Shown: one piece after another, positions 10,584 to 21,979 of the stretch
How positions within the stretch are numbered: position 1 is the first letter of the stretch
Layout of the letters: every line of letters begins with the position of its first letter
Assembly: GCA_014898425.1 (NCBI GenBank)
Contig: RCSZ01000009.1
Coordinates: 930,001-994,000, forward strand
Length of the DNA stretch: 64,000 nt
Reading direction: 5' to 3'
DNA from: Botryotinia globosa
Lineage: Eukaryota; Ascomycota; Leotiomycetes; Helotiales; Sclerotiniaceae
Notes under the pieces: generated by a model
What the model saw: the letters and a program-made list of their open reading frames with translations, nothing else
Database searches by the model: none
What the model was told of the DNA's origin: nothing
Made by a program: the position numbers and the translations under genes

Positions 10584-13500
10584 ATGCATGGTTCTACCTT
10601 GACAATGCCTTCGGTCTACGAATCGAAGAACACTTTCCCTCGTTCTCACTCTTCTTCCAATATTCCCGATTTAGTTAATGTTGAGTACAAGAGATCTTCC
10701 ACCCATAGCGATATCGAACTTCCACGATCTGCCAGTTTCAGCACCTTACCAACCATTGAAGATGCGATTACCGATTATACTGAAGGAGCATTACATAGAC
10801 TGAACTCTGCCGCGAGCACCCCATCTTTTCCCTTCCCACAAATAGAAACACCTTCACCAAAATCACACTCCATCCGAGAAGGAAAATCGACCAACCGACT
10901 CACCAAGGAAGAAAAGGCAAAGAATGAGAGAGTTGGGAGGAGGCAATCACTGGTGGCACGTCCAAAGTCTTGGATTCAAAAGGTGAAGGGGTCACCCGAG
11001 AGACACCCCGCTCCTGAATACGCCAATTCAACGCCCGATGAAGCACCTACAGTGCCGCAAATTCCCAAGGCTTCCAGAGATAAGACGAAATCTGTATCAG
11101 AATCTTTTGCGACGTTTGCACGAAAGTCGTGGATTTCGTCATCGTCAAGATCGCCATCCCCAAGTAATCGAAAAGCTGGGAAACAAATTGAGGGCGATGG
11201 GAGGAGTGAAGGGCCATTGAAAATGGCGACCACCATACTTGCCCCTCCGGCAGTCATTGCCGCGAAATTCGACCACACGGTTGAGGACACCGATAGCCCA
11301 TCTAAGCCACCTCCAGTGAAGAGGAATTCAACTCTTCAAAAGATCAGGCAGAGACCGAGTAGTATATTGGGTATCGGAAGCTTCGGTTCCGTCAATTCAT
11401 CCACTAGCAGTCTGCCAGGTAGCTCGATAGACAACAGATCTACTCCGAGGACTTCAATTGACAAAGTCCCCCCGCTACCCAAAAATTTCTCCACAGAAAG
11501 GCTTCTGAGTGTTGAGACACCACGAAAACGAGATGAACTCTGGCAGGCGTTTCGAGGGTTGGAAAACGATTACTCTAAATTTCAATCCAAATCACTATCT
11601 TTAAAGACCAACGTCGTTCGCTCTACACTACTGCCATTCCTTCGAAATAATATCAACCACCCTTCCAATAGATCTCTTCGCCCGGAAGATATTGATAGAA
11701 GAATCAACATCTTTAATAAATGGTGGCTTGGGCTTCTAGAAGTACTAGATGGACGTGCAAACCAAATAGTATCTGGTGTAGATCGTCCTGTACTGCTTGA
11801 AGCCATTGTGATGATCATGACACGGCCAGAATGGAGACTCGGACCATCGCAATTCTCGCCCCTATCGGACAGATCTCCTAACCGATCTCCTGAGCGCACT
11901 GAGCGCATGTCCATACGTGGGAGAAAATCGTTAAGCTCTCTGAACTCATCAGGATCACAATTTTTAGCCGAGTCTGTCTACCACAATGTCAGGAATTTGT
12001 TTATTCAAAATTTGACATCTCAGATGCACTTTGTGGTTGCTAAAATGTCACTTAGACATGCTCCTGCAAGTCTGGTCACATTTTGTGGAAAGTCTGCTGC
12101 TTATGCTTTCTTTTTTGTGCCTGGAATTTCGGAAATAATGGTTCGAATATGGAAAATACCGGCTGACACTTTGAAACGTGTTGCCGATGAGTTGGGTTTA
12201 CCAAAACGACCCAATAGAGTGGAAACTGAAGAAGTCGCTGCTACATTTCCGCCACATGTTCGAGGATTGGGTTGGACGTCAGTGATGACGATGTCCAATC
12301 AGCTCCGGAAAAATCCTACATTATCAATTCTCGTTTCCAAGATACCATGGTATGGTCCGTGGGCGGCTAGATGGTGCGGACGAGATAGCGATCTTTTCTA
12401 TGTGTTTTCGAAACATTATCATATCTTGGCCGAGCAATTTATGCCTTCAGATCTTCCATTTGCGAGTAAAGCGCGCGCGCCAGGATTTGTTTTGGTTCAA
12501 GCACAGATTTTGACAGCTCTGGATGCTACAATTCATCGCCAACCAGCAGTTGAAGCACTTCCAATTACCTTTGACGACGTACTTGCGGGTGCCGATGCAT
12601 CCGCTGCTGCTTTGCCTCTTCCCTCGACCAATTCCGCTAGGCTAATGGCCGAAAATCGCTTAATTATGTTACTGCGAGATTTCCTTTCTGAAAGACCGGC
12701 CGACTTCGAGCCTGCCCGAATGACTTTCGCCCAGGCTTTTGGCAAAATGATGCAAGCTTCAGCGCGAAGGACGTCCTTGTATGATCATAATGCATGTTTC
12801 GTTTTGTGCGACTTCATGGATGAAGCACTTTCGCTTTTTGTTCGGTTCCACCATGCTCATGAATTTGAAGATGATTTCATCGAATGGCACTTCTGGCTGG
12901 ATGTTTGTGGAAAGATTCTAGAGAGCCAGAACAGTATGTCGGAAATCCGTCTGTTCGCATTTCTCTACTCTGCCTGGAACCTCGTCACAAACAATGAGTC
13001 TCGAAAGGAGATTTTATGTTTGGAGTGGTTGCTTACCGAGGAGACATTCGACAAGTTCTTCAACCATTGGTGTCCCATGGTCCGAGCATATTACATGCGT
13101 TTGTTATGTTGGAGAGTGTGCCGCGAGGATGGAGAAGCTACTGATCTTGATACGTGAGTCACGTTTTTATACCACCTTCTGTGAGGCACATTGACTAATC
13201 AAAACACAGAAAAATCTTTGGTATTGTTTCTTCGCGGATCAAGGATACCTGGGCAAATTATCTCTTCCTCAAACAAGCGGCTGAGAGCTCAGACTTCCTT
13301 CCTCCATCTATCACACCTTGTTATCCAGCACCTGGCCGACGACTCTTGATCATCCGTAATGATACACAAATGCCTGCGCCAAATCTCTTTTTAGGATTCG
13401 ATGGCTTAATGACAACTAACAACGCCTCAAATCTACCTCGAAAACCGTCTAATGCATACAAAAGACCGTCACTTCTAGGAGATCTGGCACAAGTAGAAAA

Positions 13501-14167
13501 TAAAGAAAACGAAAATGAACCTCCCAAACCAGCTAGCGAAGCACCCACTACCCCGCATAAGAAAAGATGGACGTTTATGGGGAAAATCATCCCATCTCTA
13601 TCTTCTTCGCCTGAATCATCTGCTTCTCTTTCCACATCCGTCAAACCTGCAACGGAAAAGAAAGCACTCGAGGAAGCAAGGAAAGCTACATCTGTGGCAA
13701 GAACTAGACCCGCCCTTCGCTCCAAAAATTCAAGTGACAGCGAAACTCCTCCAGCTACTGCATCTCATCGTGCCTATAGCTTTAAGTTCTCCTTGGAATG
13801 GGCTCAAAATTTCGAAAAGGTGCATTCGATCCTCCAAGGTAACACAGCCGGTAGAGGACCTGCTGGTGCTAATGTTTCAAATGAAAGAAAACTTACACCG
13901 CCTCGTCTTCCTGCCCCAGCTCACGCATGGCTTGGCGCTCGAGTTTCAGGAATGAGCAATGAAGTAGCACCTGTGGATCCAAAGCTTGCGGGGAGAGATA
14001 GATTCGCGAGATCAAAATATGCGGGTAGGGCTTTGGCGGAATGGATGCAGATTGTTGGAGAGTGCAATAACTTTGTTGAGAGGAGAAGGTCGGAGGGAGT
14101 ACCAACCCTGAAATGGGTTGAGGTTCCTACTTTGGGTGTAGAGGGATTTAGGAAATTCGCTGCATAA
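10584..14167 (+). CDS. DUF1765 / UPF0592 family protein
   Basis: Two exons (10584-13153 and 13210-14167) are split by a 56-bp GT-AG intron in phase 2, giving 1175 residues. The first 300 or so residues are Ser/Thr/Pro-rich and probably disordered. The conserved part begins near residue 315 (RDELWQAFRGLENDYSKF) and continues through ATLLPFLR-like, KWWLGLLEVL and a long helical region (FCGKSAAYAFFFVPGISE, SKIPWYGPWAARWCGRDSD) to the exon junction. This matches my recollection of the fungal DUF1765 (UPF0592) family, whose biochemical role is unknown. The tail is again basic and low complexity and ends in a short conserved-looking segment (YAGRALAEWMQIVGECNNF). The start is the first ATG after a purine-rich leader; a second ATG lies seven codons downstream. 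Confidence 0.85.
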
Positions 14168-16151
14168 GAAATGACGCACTGATGATGAAGCGTATCTGTT
14201 TAACTTTGACTGGAATGGACGGATCAGAAGATGATGGGAGGGAGTATTATTTTGTGCAGGGGACGAAAGTAGTGGAATTGGATATAACTACACTGTTGAT
14301 CCGAAAGGAGTGAAGTGGTAATTATCGAGTTGGATGAAAAAGTATGAGATGGTTGGATAATGAGTAGTATTGTTACAGACACTCCAGTACAATTTTTTGG
14401 GCTCGAGCATTAGGAACTTTTGAATGATTGATTGGACATGGATTGGAGGATTGGAATGGATACACTCCTTCTTAGCGTATATGAAATACATATTAGATAC
14501 CTGCATAGCAAATGGTGTTGGGCATTTTCATTTTCATTTTCATCTTCCTTTTTACGGCTCTTGGGTGGTGTGGTTTCATTGCATTGCATTGCGTTCATTT
14601 TTTTTTTATCTTCCTTGACTTATGTTTCATAGCATAGGAGACTGTTCTGTTTTGCTTGGCTAGCTCATTAAAATTTATGCGTGTATTTGGCTGGTTTCTT
14701 TTGTTGGATATGGAATGGTATGTTATGGTATGTTATGGTATGGTGTGATGCGGGGATAGGAGTGAAAGGGGGGGGAGGGGAGGGGATTGTAGGAATGATT
14801 ATAGATGGGTATTATACGGGGATGGTGGAGGGAGTGATGGAAGGAGGGTAGTGAATAGAGGGATATTTAAGGTGCTTTGGATGTAGGGTATACTATAGGG
14901 TATAGGGTATAGGGTATCATAGATTAGGATTGGAGAGGGTTGGATTGGATAGCATTGCATAGCATAGCATAGTTGAAGTGCAATATATGGTATGGTATGG
15001 TATGGTATGGTATTGGTTTAATGTCTATGGGGAGAACCTCCCGAAGGGTATAGTAGATGTACTAGTTTAGGAATTACAATAAAATCCTATTTATAAAATG
15101 AAAAACCTCTGTTTAAAGGAAAATCTTATAAATAAATCCGAATCCCTGATTTTGTAATGTTGTAGTGCTTTTATAAATCTAAATAGCAATTTCAAGCCTT
15201 TATGTAATATAGTTATATAGATTGTTTTGCTTTTTGTATAATCCAATTGTTCAAGGCATTCCTTCTTTGTTAGTTGAAGTGGTTTTATGTTGGTAGTTGA
15301 GTATAATTAGCGATTCCAGGTAATCCGAATTTCTTTAAACAAGTTCTAATTATAATACTCTAAATGTTTATATATATAAATAAATTTCGAAAATTTAAAA
15401 AACTCTATTTTTCTAACAAATCCTTTTATTTCAATATTATTTCTTTTTATTTGTAGATATACTTTATATATTTGGAAAAGATAGATGTTTTAGTATAATA
15501 GAAATATCGAGATATTAGTAGAGGCGATTTGTAGAATTGAATTTTTTGAAAGTGATATAAATATAAATATATGCTTGACTTTGAATAGATAAATATTGAT
15601 GGATTTAATCTTAGTTTTTCAAATTCTAATATAATAAAATAAAATAAAAGAATTGAAGGTTTGTAGAGGGCACTGTGTACAGGTGTTGAATCTTTCGCCC
15701 TCCGAAGTGCAATATATATGGAATGCTTGCATGGATGGGTGGAGGGGTGGACGTGTGGATAGATTCTTGAAAATCGAATAAAGAGACTTGAGTCTGCTAT
15801 TTACTTATTTGCTTACTTGTTTACTTATTTGCTGACTTGTTTACTTATTTGCTGACTTGTTTACTTGCTTGTATATCTATTCATTTTTTTGCTATATCTA
15901 TTCATTTTTTTGCTATTCAAATTGGAATAATTGTGGACAGTAAATCGTTATAATGTGATATAATAGTGATTTCTCAACATGGTTTTGACTTTTTAAAGAT
16001 AAAGATAGATAAGTATCTAAATGTTTAATAGGTAGATAGGTAGGTAAGATTAAGAAAATCTCTAACACCTCTATCATTCTCAAGAATGAATATCTAGTTA
16101 TATGTTTTATATTTGCGTGACATGTTTTTTTATTTTTTTCTTCTTCCTAAA
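14168..16151. other. 3' flank grading into an AT-rich island
   Basis: Simple repeats occupy 14700-15010 (TATGGTATGT, GGGTATA, ATGGT runs). From about 15060 the DNA becomes very AT-rich. A 20-bp direct repeat (TTTACTTATTTGCTGACTTG) lies at about 15800-15865. No genes are seen. Confidence 0.6.
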
Positions 16152-16337
16152 GCAGTCCTCACCTATACCCTCTCCATCCAGGATCTCGAAAATGGACATC
16201 TTCCAAAGTGGGCAGATACGAATTTCAAAGCCCCGGATTTGGCGGTCGAGTATTGGGGTATGTTAGAGGGAAATCAAAGTATGAGAAACCTGCTGTATTA
16301 TATTCGAGCGGATGAGGCGAAGCATAATGTTGTGTAG
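16152..16337 (+). pseudogene. Alternative oxidase (AOX) exon remnant
   Basis: About 60 residues read as the C-terminal third of a fungal alternative oxidase. LENGHLPKWAD, APDLAVEYW, the MR.LLYYIRADEAKH block and the final diiron motif ExxH (in DEAKH) are all recognisable. AOX is a mitochondrial inner-membrane ubiquinol oxidase. The remnant starts right after a good 3' splice site (TTCCTAAAGCAG) but no preceding exon is seen. After ...AKH the sequence loses the expected REVNH and hits TAG, and 33 bp later a TA-flanked element begins. The remnant keeps a balanced base composition while its flanks are extremely AT-rich. It is a broken fragment, not a working gene. Confidence 0.75.
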
Positions 16338-16370
16338 CATGTTGGATTGATATTACGAAATTGTCTTTTA

Positions 16371-17527
16371 TCCCCTAGACCACTGGAAATGGGCTTCGAA
16401 AGTGATCCGTGCGATATAAGTCGACCACCCTACTTTCGGGCCACCCCTCTTTCGGGCCACCCTTTTACACCAAAAATCACTTTTTTGGCCTATCAATATC
16501 TCTATCAATATTGAATATAATTTAATAAAATTTAGATTTATATAATTTAAGTTATTTTAAGCTTATATTAAAAAATTTAGAATTTTAGGATTTTTCTGGA
16601 TCGATTTTTAGAGCTTCAAAATATCAATTTTTAATTTACATATAAATCACATACAAATTTAAAATTTTATAAAATCTTTAATAACTTTTTAATAATAATT
16701 ATTAAAAGAAAGTTATATATTTTTTTGAAAAATTCAAATCTGAATCTATATAGAAATTCAAAAAAAAATTCAAAAAAATGAATAAATATAGAGATATAAT
16801 ATATAGTAAGTTAAGAGTAGTATAAATAATCCCTGTAATTTTGAGGGTACCCTTTTAAATATTTATTTATAAGAAACTTTTTATTTTTTTAAGGTTTTTT
16901 AGATTCAATTTTTTATAAATTTATAATAAAAATTTATAATTTATTTTTAACTATTTTTCTTTAAAAGTTATTATAGATTTTATGAAATTTTAGATTTGTA
17001 TGTAATTTGTATGTGATTAAAAATCGATATTTCGAAGCTTTAGAAATCGATCCAGAAAAATCCTAAAAATCTAAAAATTTCAAAACAGATTTGAAATGAT
17101 TTGAATTATATAGGTTTAAATTTTTATTGAATTATATTCAATATTGATAGAGATATTGATAGGCCAAAAAAGTGATTTTTGGTGTAAAAGGGTGGCCCGA
17201 AACAGGGGTGGCCCGAAAGTAGGGTGGTTGACTTACCTTGAATAATAAAATCTTATTAGATAAAATGACTATTTTAATGGATTTTCAATCATATTTTTTA
17301 TATTATTAAATCTTGATTTCAAATATTGATTTTTTATAATTTAAAAAAAAAGATTGAAAATTGAGATATATTATTATATTAGAAATTTTAATAAAGAAAA
17401 AATATTGATTGAATTTTATATTAAAAAATAAATATAAATATTGGATTAAATTCAAGGAATCTTAATAATCTAATTGATCAATAAGACTCTGTTAAACGAG
17501 GGAGCTCATTTCCAGCGGTCTAGGGGA
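16371..17527. mobile_element. TA-flanked inverted-repeat element (outer of a nested pair)
   Basis: Terminal inverted repeats of about 25 bp start TCCCCTAGACCRCTGG at 16371 and mirror this at 17503-17527. Both ends are flanked by TA (16369-16370, 17528-17529), as for Tc1/mariner-superfamily insertions. There is no transposase frame, so it is a non-autonomous (MITE-like) element. A second element is inserted inside it. Confidence 0.75.
16419..17233. mobile_element. Fot1/pogo-like long-TIR MITE nested inside the outer element
   Basis: Inverted arms of about 270-290 bp begin AGTCRACCACCCTACTTTCG and contain two direct copies of TTTCGGGCCACCC near each end. The TA target duplication is at 16417-16418 and 17234-17235. 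The interior is almost pure A/T and has no coding capacity. The AGTC terminus and TA target fit pogo/Fot1-type elements; the family assignment is inference. Confidence 0.8.
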
Positions 17528-17529
17528 TA

Positions 17530-18743
17530 AGATGAAAAGAATATAATGAAATAGGATAAAATATCGTATAGGAATAGGGGGTTTTAGAACCGATCTATAA
17601 TTTCTTCACTTCATGCATCTGTTATATAGTTATTTAAAAGTTTAAATTCGTTTTTAATTAGATTTCAGTGATTAAAATTGTAGTTTTCGATATTCTAATA
17701 TAAATTGATATAGTTAAAACGGATGAATAATTGAAAATAAGAAATAAGTAAATAAATTGAAGCTAATGTAAGGATTGTTCGATATATCTTAGATTTGAGA
17801 TCTTAATTTAAGTATAATCTCTTCTTCTCTTTTTTTTTAATTCAATTGATATTAATAAATATATTAATCACTAGATATTTTAATAAATGCGTAAAATTTT
17901 ATATACAAAGAAGTTGTTATTATTATAGAATTTCAAATTGAATACATTTTAAACATCTAAATTTGAAATTATTTAAATTAATCAAAGTTTAGTTTAATAG
18001 TATTAAGTATAGTTATATAAAATGAAATAAAAGTATATATATAATTAATTGAATTTTTAATATTCGAGTTCTGAATAACTTTTAGCTTCTGGGATTATTA
18101 AATAATATTCCAGGAATAATTTATTCTATAGTTATAAAAAGCTTTATCATCGTTGAATTTTATATCTATTTTGAATATTTTTCAATTAAGGAATTATAGA
18201 TTTATTTAAAACTGAAAAGGTGAATATAACAGTTGCAATTCGATTGTAAGTATATTCGATATGAATTTATCTAAATTGTCTCAATTTTCTACAAGATAGA
18301 ATGGAATAGAATAGGAAATCTTCATGATTAGATTTATTAGTTTATTCGTTTACTAGCTCTTGGCCATTTGTCCATTTTGAAATTAATTTGAATAGAATGT
18401 GGAAGATGGAAGGTGGAAGGTGGGAGTCGGAAGAAATATACATATCGATCGCATGGAGTGTGATTTGTAAAAATTTCAAAAGGGGATGGAGATTTTGATT
18501 CAACTACCTACCTAGGTATGCAATCGTGAAATGTGTAGTCGATTATGCATACTGTGTTGTGTTTGTCTTATTTTTCAATTGAGAATTGAATTTCAATTTA
18601 ATTTAATTTCATGTCATTTAATTTCATTGGCAAATTGTTGTAGGGAGTGAGTGCTTTTAGCTTGGATTTTGAATTCTGAGTTTCGTGCGATTCATCTCAT
18701 TCGATTTATTCATTCGTCGAGTAGATACTCTCTTTACCTCACC
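17530..18743. other. AT-rich island
   Basis: Extremely AT-rich and non-coding to about 18300, then normal composition. One TACCTAGGTA palindrome is at 18509-18518. No terminal repeats were found for the part after 17530. Confidence 0.6.
18509..18518. repeat. TACCTAGGTA palindrome
   Basis: Perfect 10-bp palindrome in the 3' flank of the WSC gene. Confidence 0.6.
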
Positions 18744-21383
18744 TCACCTCTCCAAACGAATTTTCCTCCCCTTCCCCTTCCTCTTTCCCCCATCCGCACT
18801 CCAAGTTTTCCACATCCAATTTTCTTCCTCCGCATCCGAATCATCTTCTCCCAAACCCACACGATCAACAAGTACATCCTCTCCTCCTCCCCCTCCCTCC
18901 CTCCCCAACCCCCTAAAAATCCTCTCTTCCTCCTTCCCCACCTTCATCTTCTTCCGTCCCCTGCGCGCGCTCTCCTCGCGCATCTCCGCGTACGCCTTGG
19001 GCGTGCCTTGTAAATGCAATTTATGCGCATATCGTCTATCTCTAATTTTCTGCAGATCCGCGATTCTTTTTGCGATTTCGGTTTTTTCATCTTCATTTTC
19101 GTCTTCATTTTCATCTTTATTATCTTTATCGTGATGTACTCTCCCATCTTGCTGCAATCCGATTTCCTTCAAGCTGGGGAATTTATCCAGACTGATTTTC
19201 GAATGGCTGTATCTGGGTTTTGGGGTGAGGATGGGTAGTTTTTCGCCGGTGTGGGGGTCGATAGCATTGAGGATTTTGTGGAAGGGGGCGGGGAGAGGGT
19301 TGTTGTTGTTTTTTTCTGGGTGGGTCTTGATGAAATCTGGACGGCCGGGGGGTTCGAGGAAGTTTTCTGGGAGAGGCCCGAGTTGGCGGCGATGTTTGGT
19401 TTTGGGTTTGGATTTAGTTCTTGGGGGAATTTCGGAATCGGGGATGAGAGGTGCAGAAGCTTGGCCTCGCCATCCGGGGACTTGGTCTTCGGGAACGGAT
19501 TTGAGGATGGAGGGGGTGTAGAGGGGAAGGACGGGTCGCCAAGGGCTGTCAGGGGCGTTGATATCGTATTCGCGTTTTGCGGGCGAGGGGGGCGGGGAGA
19601 CGGGTTGTTGTTTCCAGCCGGGAACTTGATCGGGAGCGACTTCTTTGAGGATTTCTGGGGAGGTGAGAGGAAGGAGGGATTTCCAGGGACTGTCGGGGGC
19701 ATTGATGTCGTATTCGCGTTTCATTTTATCGGATCTCGGAACTATAGCTTGTTGTTTCCAACCTGCAACTTGATCAGGAGCGACTTCTTTGAGGATTTCT
19801 GGAGAATTTAGGGGGAGGAGAGGAAGCCAGGGACTATCTGGAGCATTTATATCATATTCCCGAGGCTTGGTTTTTTTCTCTTTAGCTATGGCGTGTTGAT
19901 CCCATCCTGGAACTTGGCCGGGAAGAACTTCCTTAAGGATATCTGGGGAGTTGAGGGGAAGTAGAGAAAGCCATGGACTACCAGGAGCGGTGATGTCATA
20001 CTCGCGTTTAACCTTTTGAGGGGGAGACGTTGCTGTGGAGATGGGTTGAAGAGTAGTCGTTGATTCCACAAAGCCTGGAACTGCGTCAGAAGGTACTTGT
20101 GTCCAAAATTCAGGCTCTTCAAGTGTTAGAGATGCCCAAGGATTAGATTTACCTGTGGTAGAAACTTCACTCGGGTAAGCAAAGGTACCCGATGGTAGAA
20201 TGTAACTGTCGGTACCAGTGGGACCAACGATAGGAGGAATGGTTGGAGGGTCGGGTGGCAAGCCGAATGATGGGGTCGGAGTTGATAGTTCACTTGGGTA
20301 AGCGAAAGTACCCGATGGTAGAATATAACTTTCTGTACCGGTAGGACCAACGATTGGAGGAAGAGTTGGAGGGTCGGGAGGTAGACCAAATGATTTAGTG
20401 TTGGATGATGTTTCGGTAATTGATGGAAGAGAGTTAGATGGTATATTGCTCGTTGTGAAAGATGTAGGGACTGTTGATGTACTAGAAATGAGCTGGATTG
20501 AGCTGGAAGAAGCAGAAGATATGGAAATCGACGAAGACTTTTGACTACTCGTTTGCGTCGTCAGACTCAAGAGTTTAGATGAAGATATAGTCCCCGACTG
20601 TGACGTTGAAACAGAAAATTTAACAGAAGACTTCAAGGAAGAAGTAGATGATGTCGCTTTCACAGATGCCGTCGACGTGGGATTCACACTTTTCAACTCA
20701 TATATCTGCATATGAAGTACTCCGCCCACAACACCCCCACAATATTTGCCATAATTCGACGGGCAGGTCGATTGGCAAAACGAAGAGCTTTTAACGGAGA
20801 GTATCGAAATATAGTTGGAACACCAGCAAGATCCAGGCTCGATGCCGGCATAGCGGTATGGTATTCCATTTTGCCCCGAGATAGAACATGCATTTACACA
20901 ACTCTGAATTGTGTCCGCGGCGGCTCCAGTCAGATTGAGCAGCGGAGAGCCCAGAGGTTTTCCCCGAGTGCCATCTTCGAAACATCCATAATTATCATAT
21001 GTCCCAATATTGGTTGTTACTGATGGAACGCTTCCTGTATTAAAGAAGCCTCCGTCGCGAGGTAATGTTTCCCCACGCTTGACAGGCCCCTCAATCACGC
21101 CGATATGTGACACTTCAGGTAAGGAGACTTCGTTCTCCAATTCATGAAGCAGCTCGTAACAAGATTTAAGTAACTGATTGTCAGATGGATCGGTGGTCAA
21201 ACACGGTGATGCAAACGAAGGGATAGAGATAGAGCTCGAGAATAAATAATGTATGCAAAAACTTTTGCCGTCGTTAGGCTCTAATGAGAGTGCATCTAAG
21301 CAGACATTGGTGGCACTGGATGATTGAGACGAGGTGACTGAGAAGATGCCTAGAGAAGCTATGAGCAGATTTGATAAAATCAT
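18744..21383 (-). CDS. Secreted WSC-domain protein with dibasic-flanked tandem repeats
   Basis: Single exon of 879 residues from the ATG at 21383. I prefer this start to the in-frame ATG at 21476 because it opens directly with a signal peptide (MILSNLLIASLGIFSVTSSQ). A cysteine-rich WSC domain follows at about residues 125-231 (YGCFEDG, CVNAC, YAGIEPGSCWCSN, YCGG), a carbohydrate-binding module of fungal wall and secreted proteins. A Ser/Thr-rich linker, likely O-glycosylated, is next. Then come two 41-residue Pro-rich repeats (SFGLPPDPPT...) and four repeats of about 48 residues, each starting with KR or PR followed by EYDINAPDSPW-type sequence and ending DQVPGW. Kex2-type cleavage before EYD would release several near-identical peptides. 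The C-terminal 220 residues are highly charged. There is no transmembrane anchor after the repeats. WSC family membership is confident; peptide release is inference. Confidence 0.85.
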   Translation of the reverse strand: MILSNLLIASLGIFSVTSSQSSSATNVCLDALSLEPNDGKSFCIHYLFSSSISIPSFASPCLTTDPSDNQLLKSCYELLHELENEVSLPEVSHIGVIEGPVKRGETLPRDGGFFNTGSVPSVTTNIGTYDNYGCFEDGTRGKPLGSPLLNLTGAAADTIQSCVNACSISGQNGIPYRYAGIEPGSCWCSNYISILSVKSSSFCQSTCPSNYGKYCGGVVGGVLHMQIYELKSVNPTSTASVKATSSTSSLKSSVKFSVSTSQSGTISSSKLLSLTTQTSSQKSSSISISSASSSSIQLISSTSTVPTSFTTSNIPSNSLPSITETSSNTKSFGLPPDPPTLPPIVGPTGTESYILPSGTFAYPSELSTPTPSFGLPPDPPTIPPIVGPTGTDSYILPSGTFAYPSEVSTTGKSNPWASLTLEEPEFWTQVPSDAVPGFVESTTTLQPISTATSPPQKVKREYDITAPGSPWLSLLPLNSPDILKEVLPGQVPGWDQHAIAKEKKTKPREYDINAPDSPWLPLLPLNSPEILKEVAPDQVAGWKQQAIVPRSDKMKREYDINAPDSPWKSLLPLTSPEILKEVAPDQVPGWKQQPVSPPPSPAKREYDINAPDSPWRPVLPLYTPSILKSVPEDQVPGWRGQASAPLIPDSEIPPRTKSKPKTKHRRQLGPLPENFLEPPGRPDFIKTHPEKNNNNPLPAPFHKILNAIDPHTGEKLPILTPKPRYSHSKISLDKFPSLKEIGLQQDGRVHHDKDNKDENEDENEDEKTEIAKRIADLQKIRDRRYAHKLHLQGTPKAYAEMREESARRGRKKMKVGKEEERIFRGLGREGGGGGEDVLVDRVGLGEDDSDAEEENWMWKTWSADGGKRKGKGRKIRLER
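19557..20025 (-). repeat. Four 48-residue coding repeats behind KR/PR sites
   Basis: The repeat starts read EYDI on the minus strand near 20005, 19862, 19720 and 19577, at a spacing of about 143 bp. Three are preceded by Lys-Arg and one by Pro-Arg. A more diverged fifth unit without a dibasic site (NPWASLTLEEPEFW...VPGF) lies just before them near 20070-20150. Confidence 0.85.
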
Positions 21384-21979
21384 AATGTTGGATATTGAAG
21401 ACCCGCTATTGATTCTACATGACAGCAATAGATTTGTGATATCTATGAGGGTATCCTGACTATAACTAAGACGCATAGCTTGGGGCTTGGCGCGATGAAG
21501 AGTTGGAATGCTAAAGCAGAAATGCGGTTCACGTCTAGAAAGAATGTCTCATATTGCGGCACTTCCGCCATGAGCTGCTCGAATTCATCCCTAGAGTAAA
21601 CTTCCACAAAGTATTACTCTCTACAATTATGATGAGAAATTAACCTACTCAAAATCTTGTGCTGTAGCCAAAGATCATCCACTTGGACTTGGTTGTGGGT
21701 TTCACTCTCACGACATCGTTTTAATTGAGTCGAATAACACAACCATTGTCGGCGTTGAAGTGGCGTGGCAACATGTCCATCGATATGCTGATTCCTGAAG
21801 AATGTTGATTTAGAGACACGCGCCTGGTCATCGCCATACCTGCGGAATGTATCCAGTCATTCGGTATATATTTGACTGTAAGCCGAGTGAATGAAATGAT
21901 AGCTGATACATACCAGGTTACTCCATACTGCGCCATGCCTTTACGGTAGACAAGAACCGGTTCAGCTATCAAGACGCGC
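21384..21979. other. Upstream region of the WSC gene
   Basis: Contains an 83-codon minus-strand frame (21972-21721) with possible splice sites, but no family match and no convincing model. Nothing else is seen. Confidence 0.45.

Noticed and set aside
18744..21383. Dikaritin/ustiloxin-type biosynthetic gene cluster
   Set aside because: The YDI-containing repeats invite this idea, but no UstYa/DUF3328, tyrosinase or P450 gene is visible within the window, and the repeat units are much longer than typical cores.
21721..21972. Small spliced gene upstream of the WSC gene
   Set aside because: Two possible introns could be drawn, but the joined peptide matches no family and ends after about 50 residues next to a transposon; not supported.
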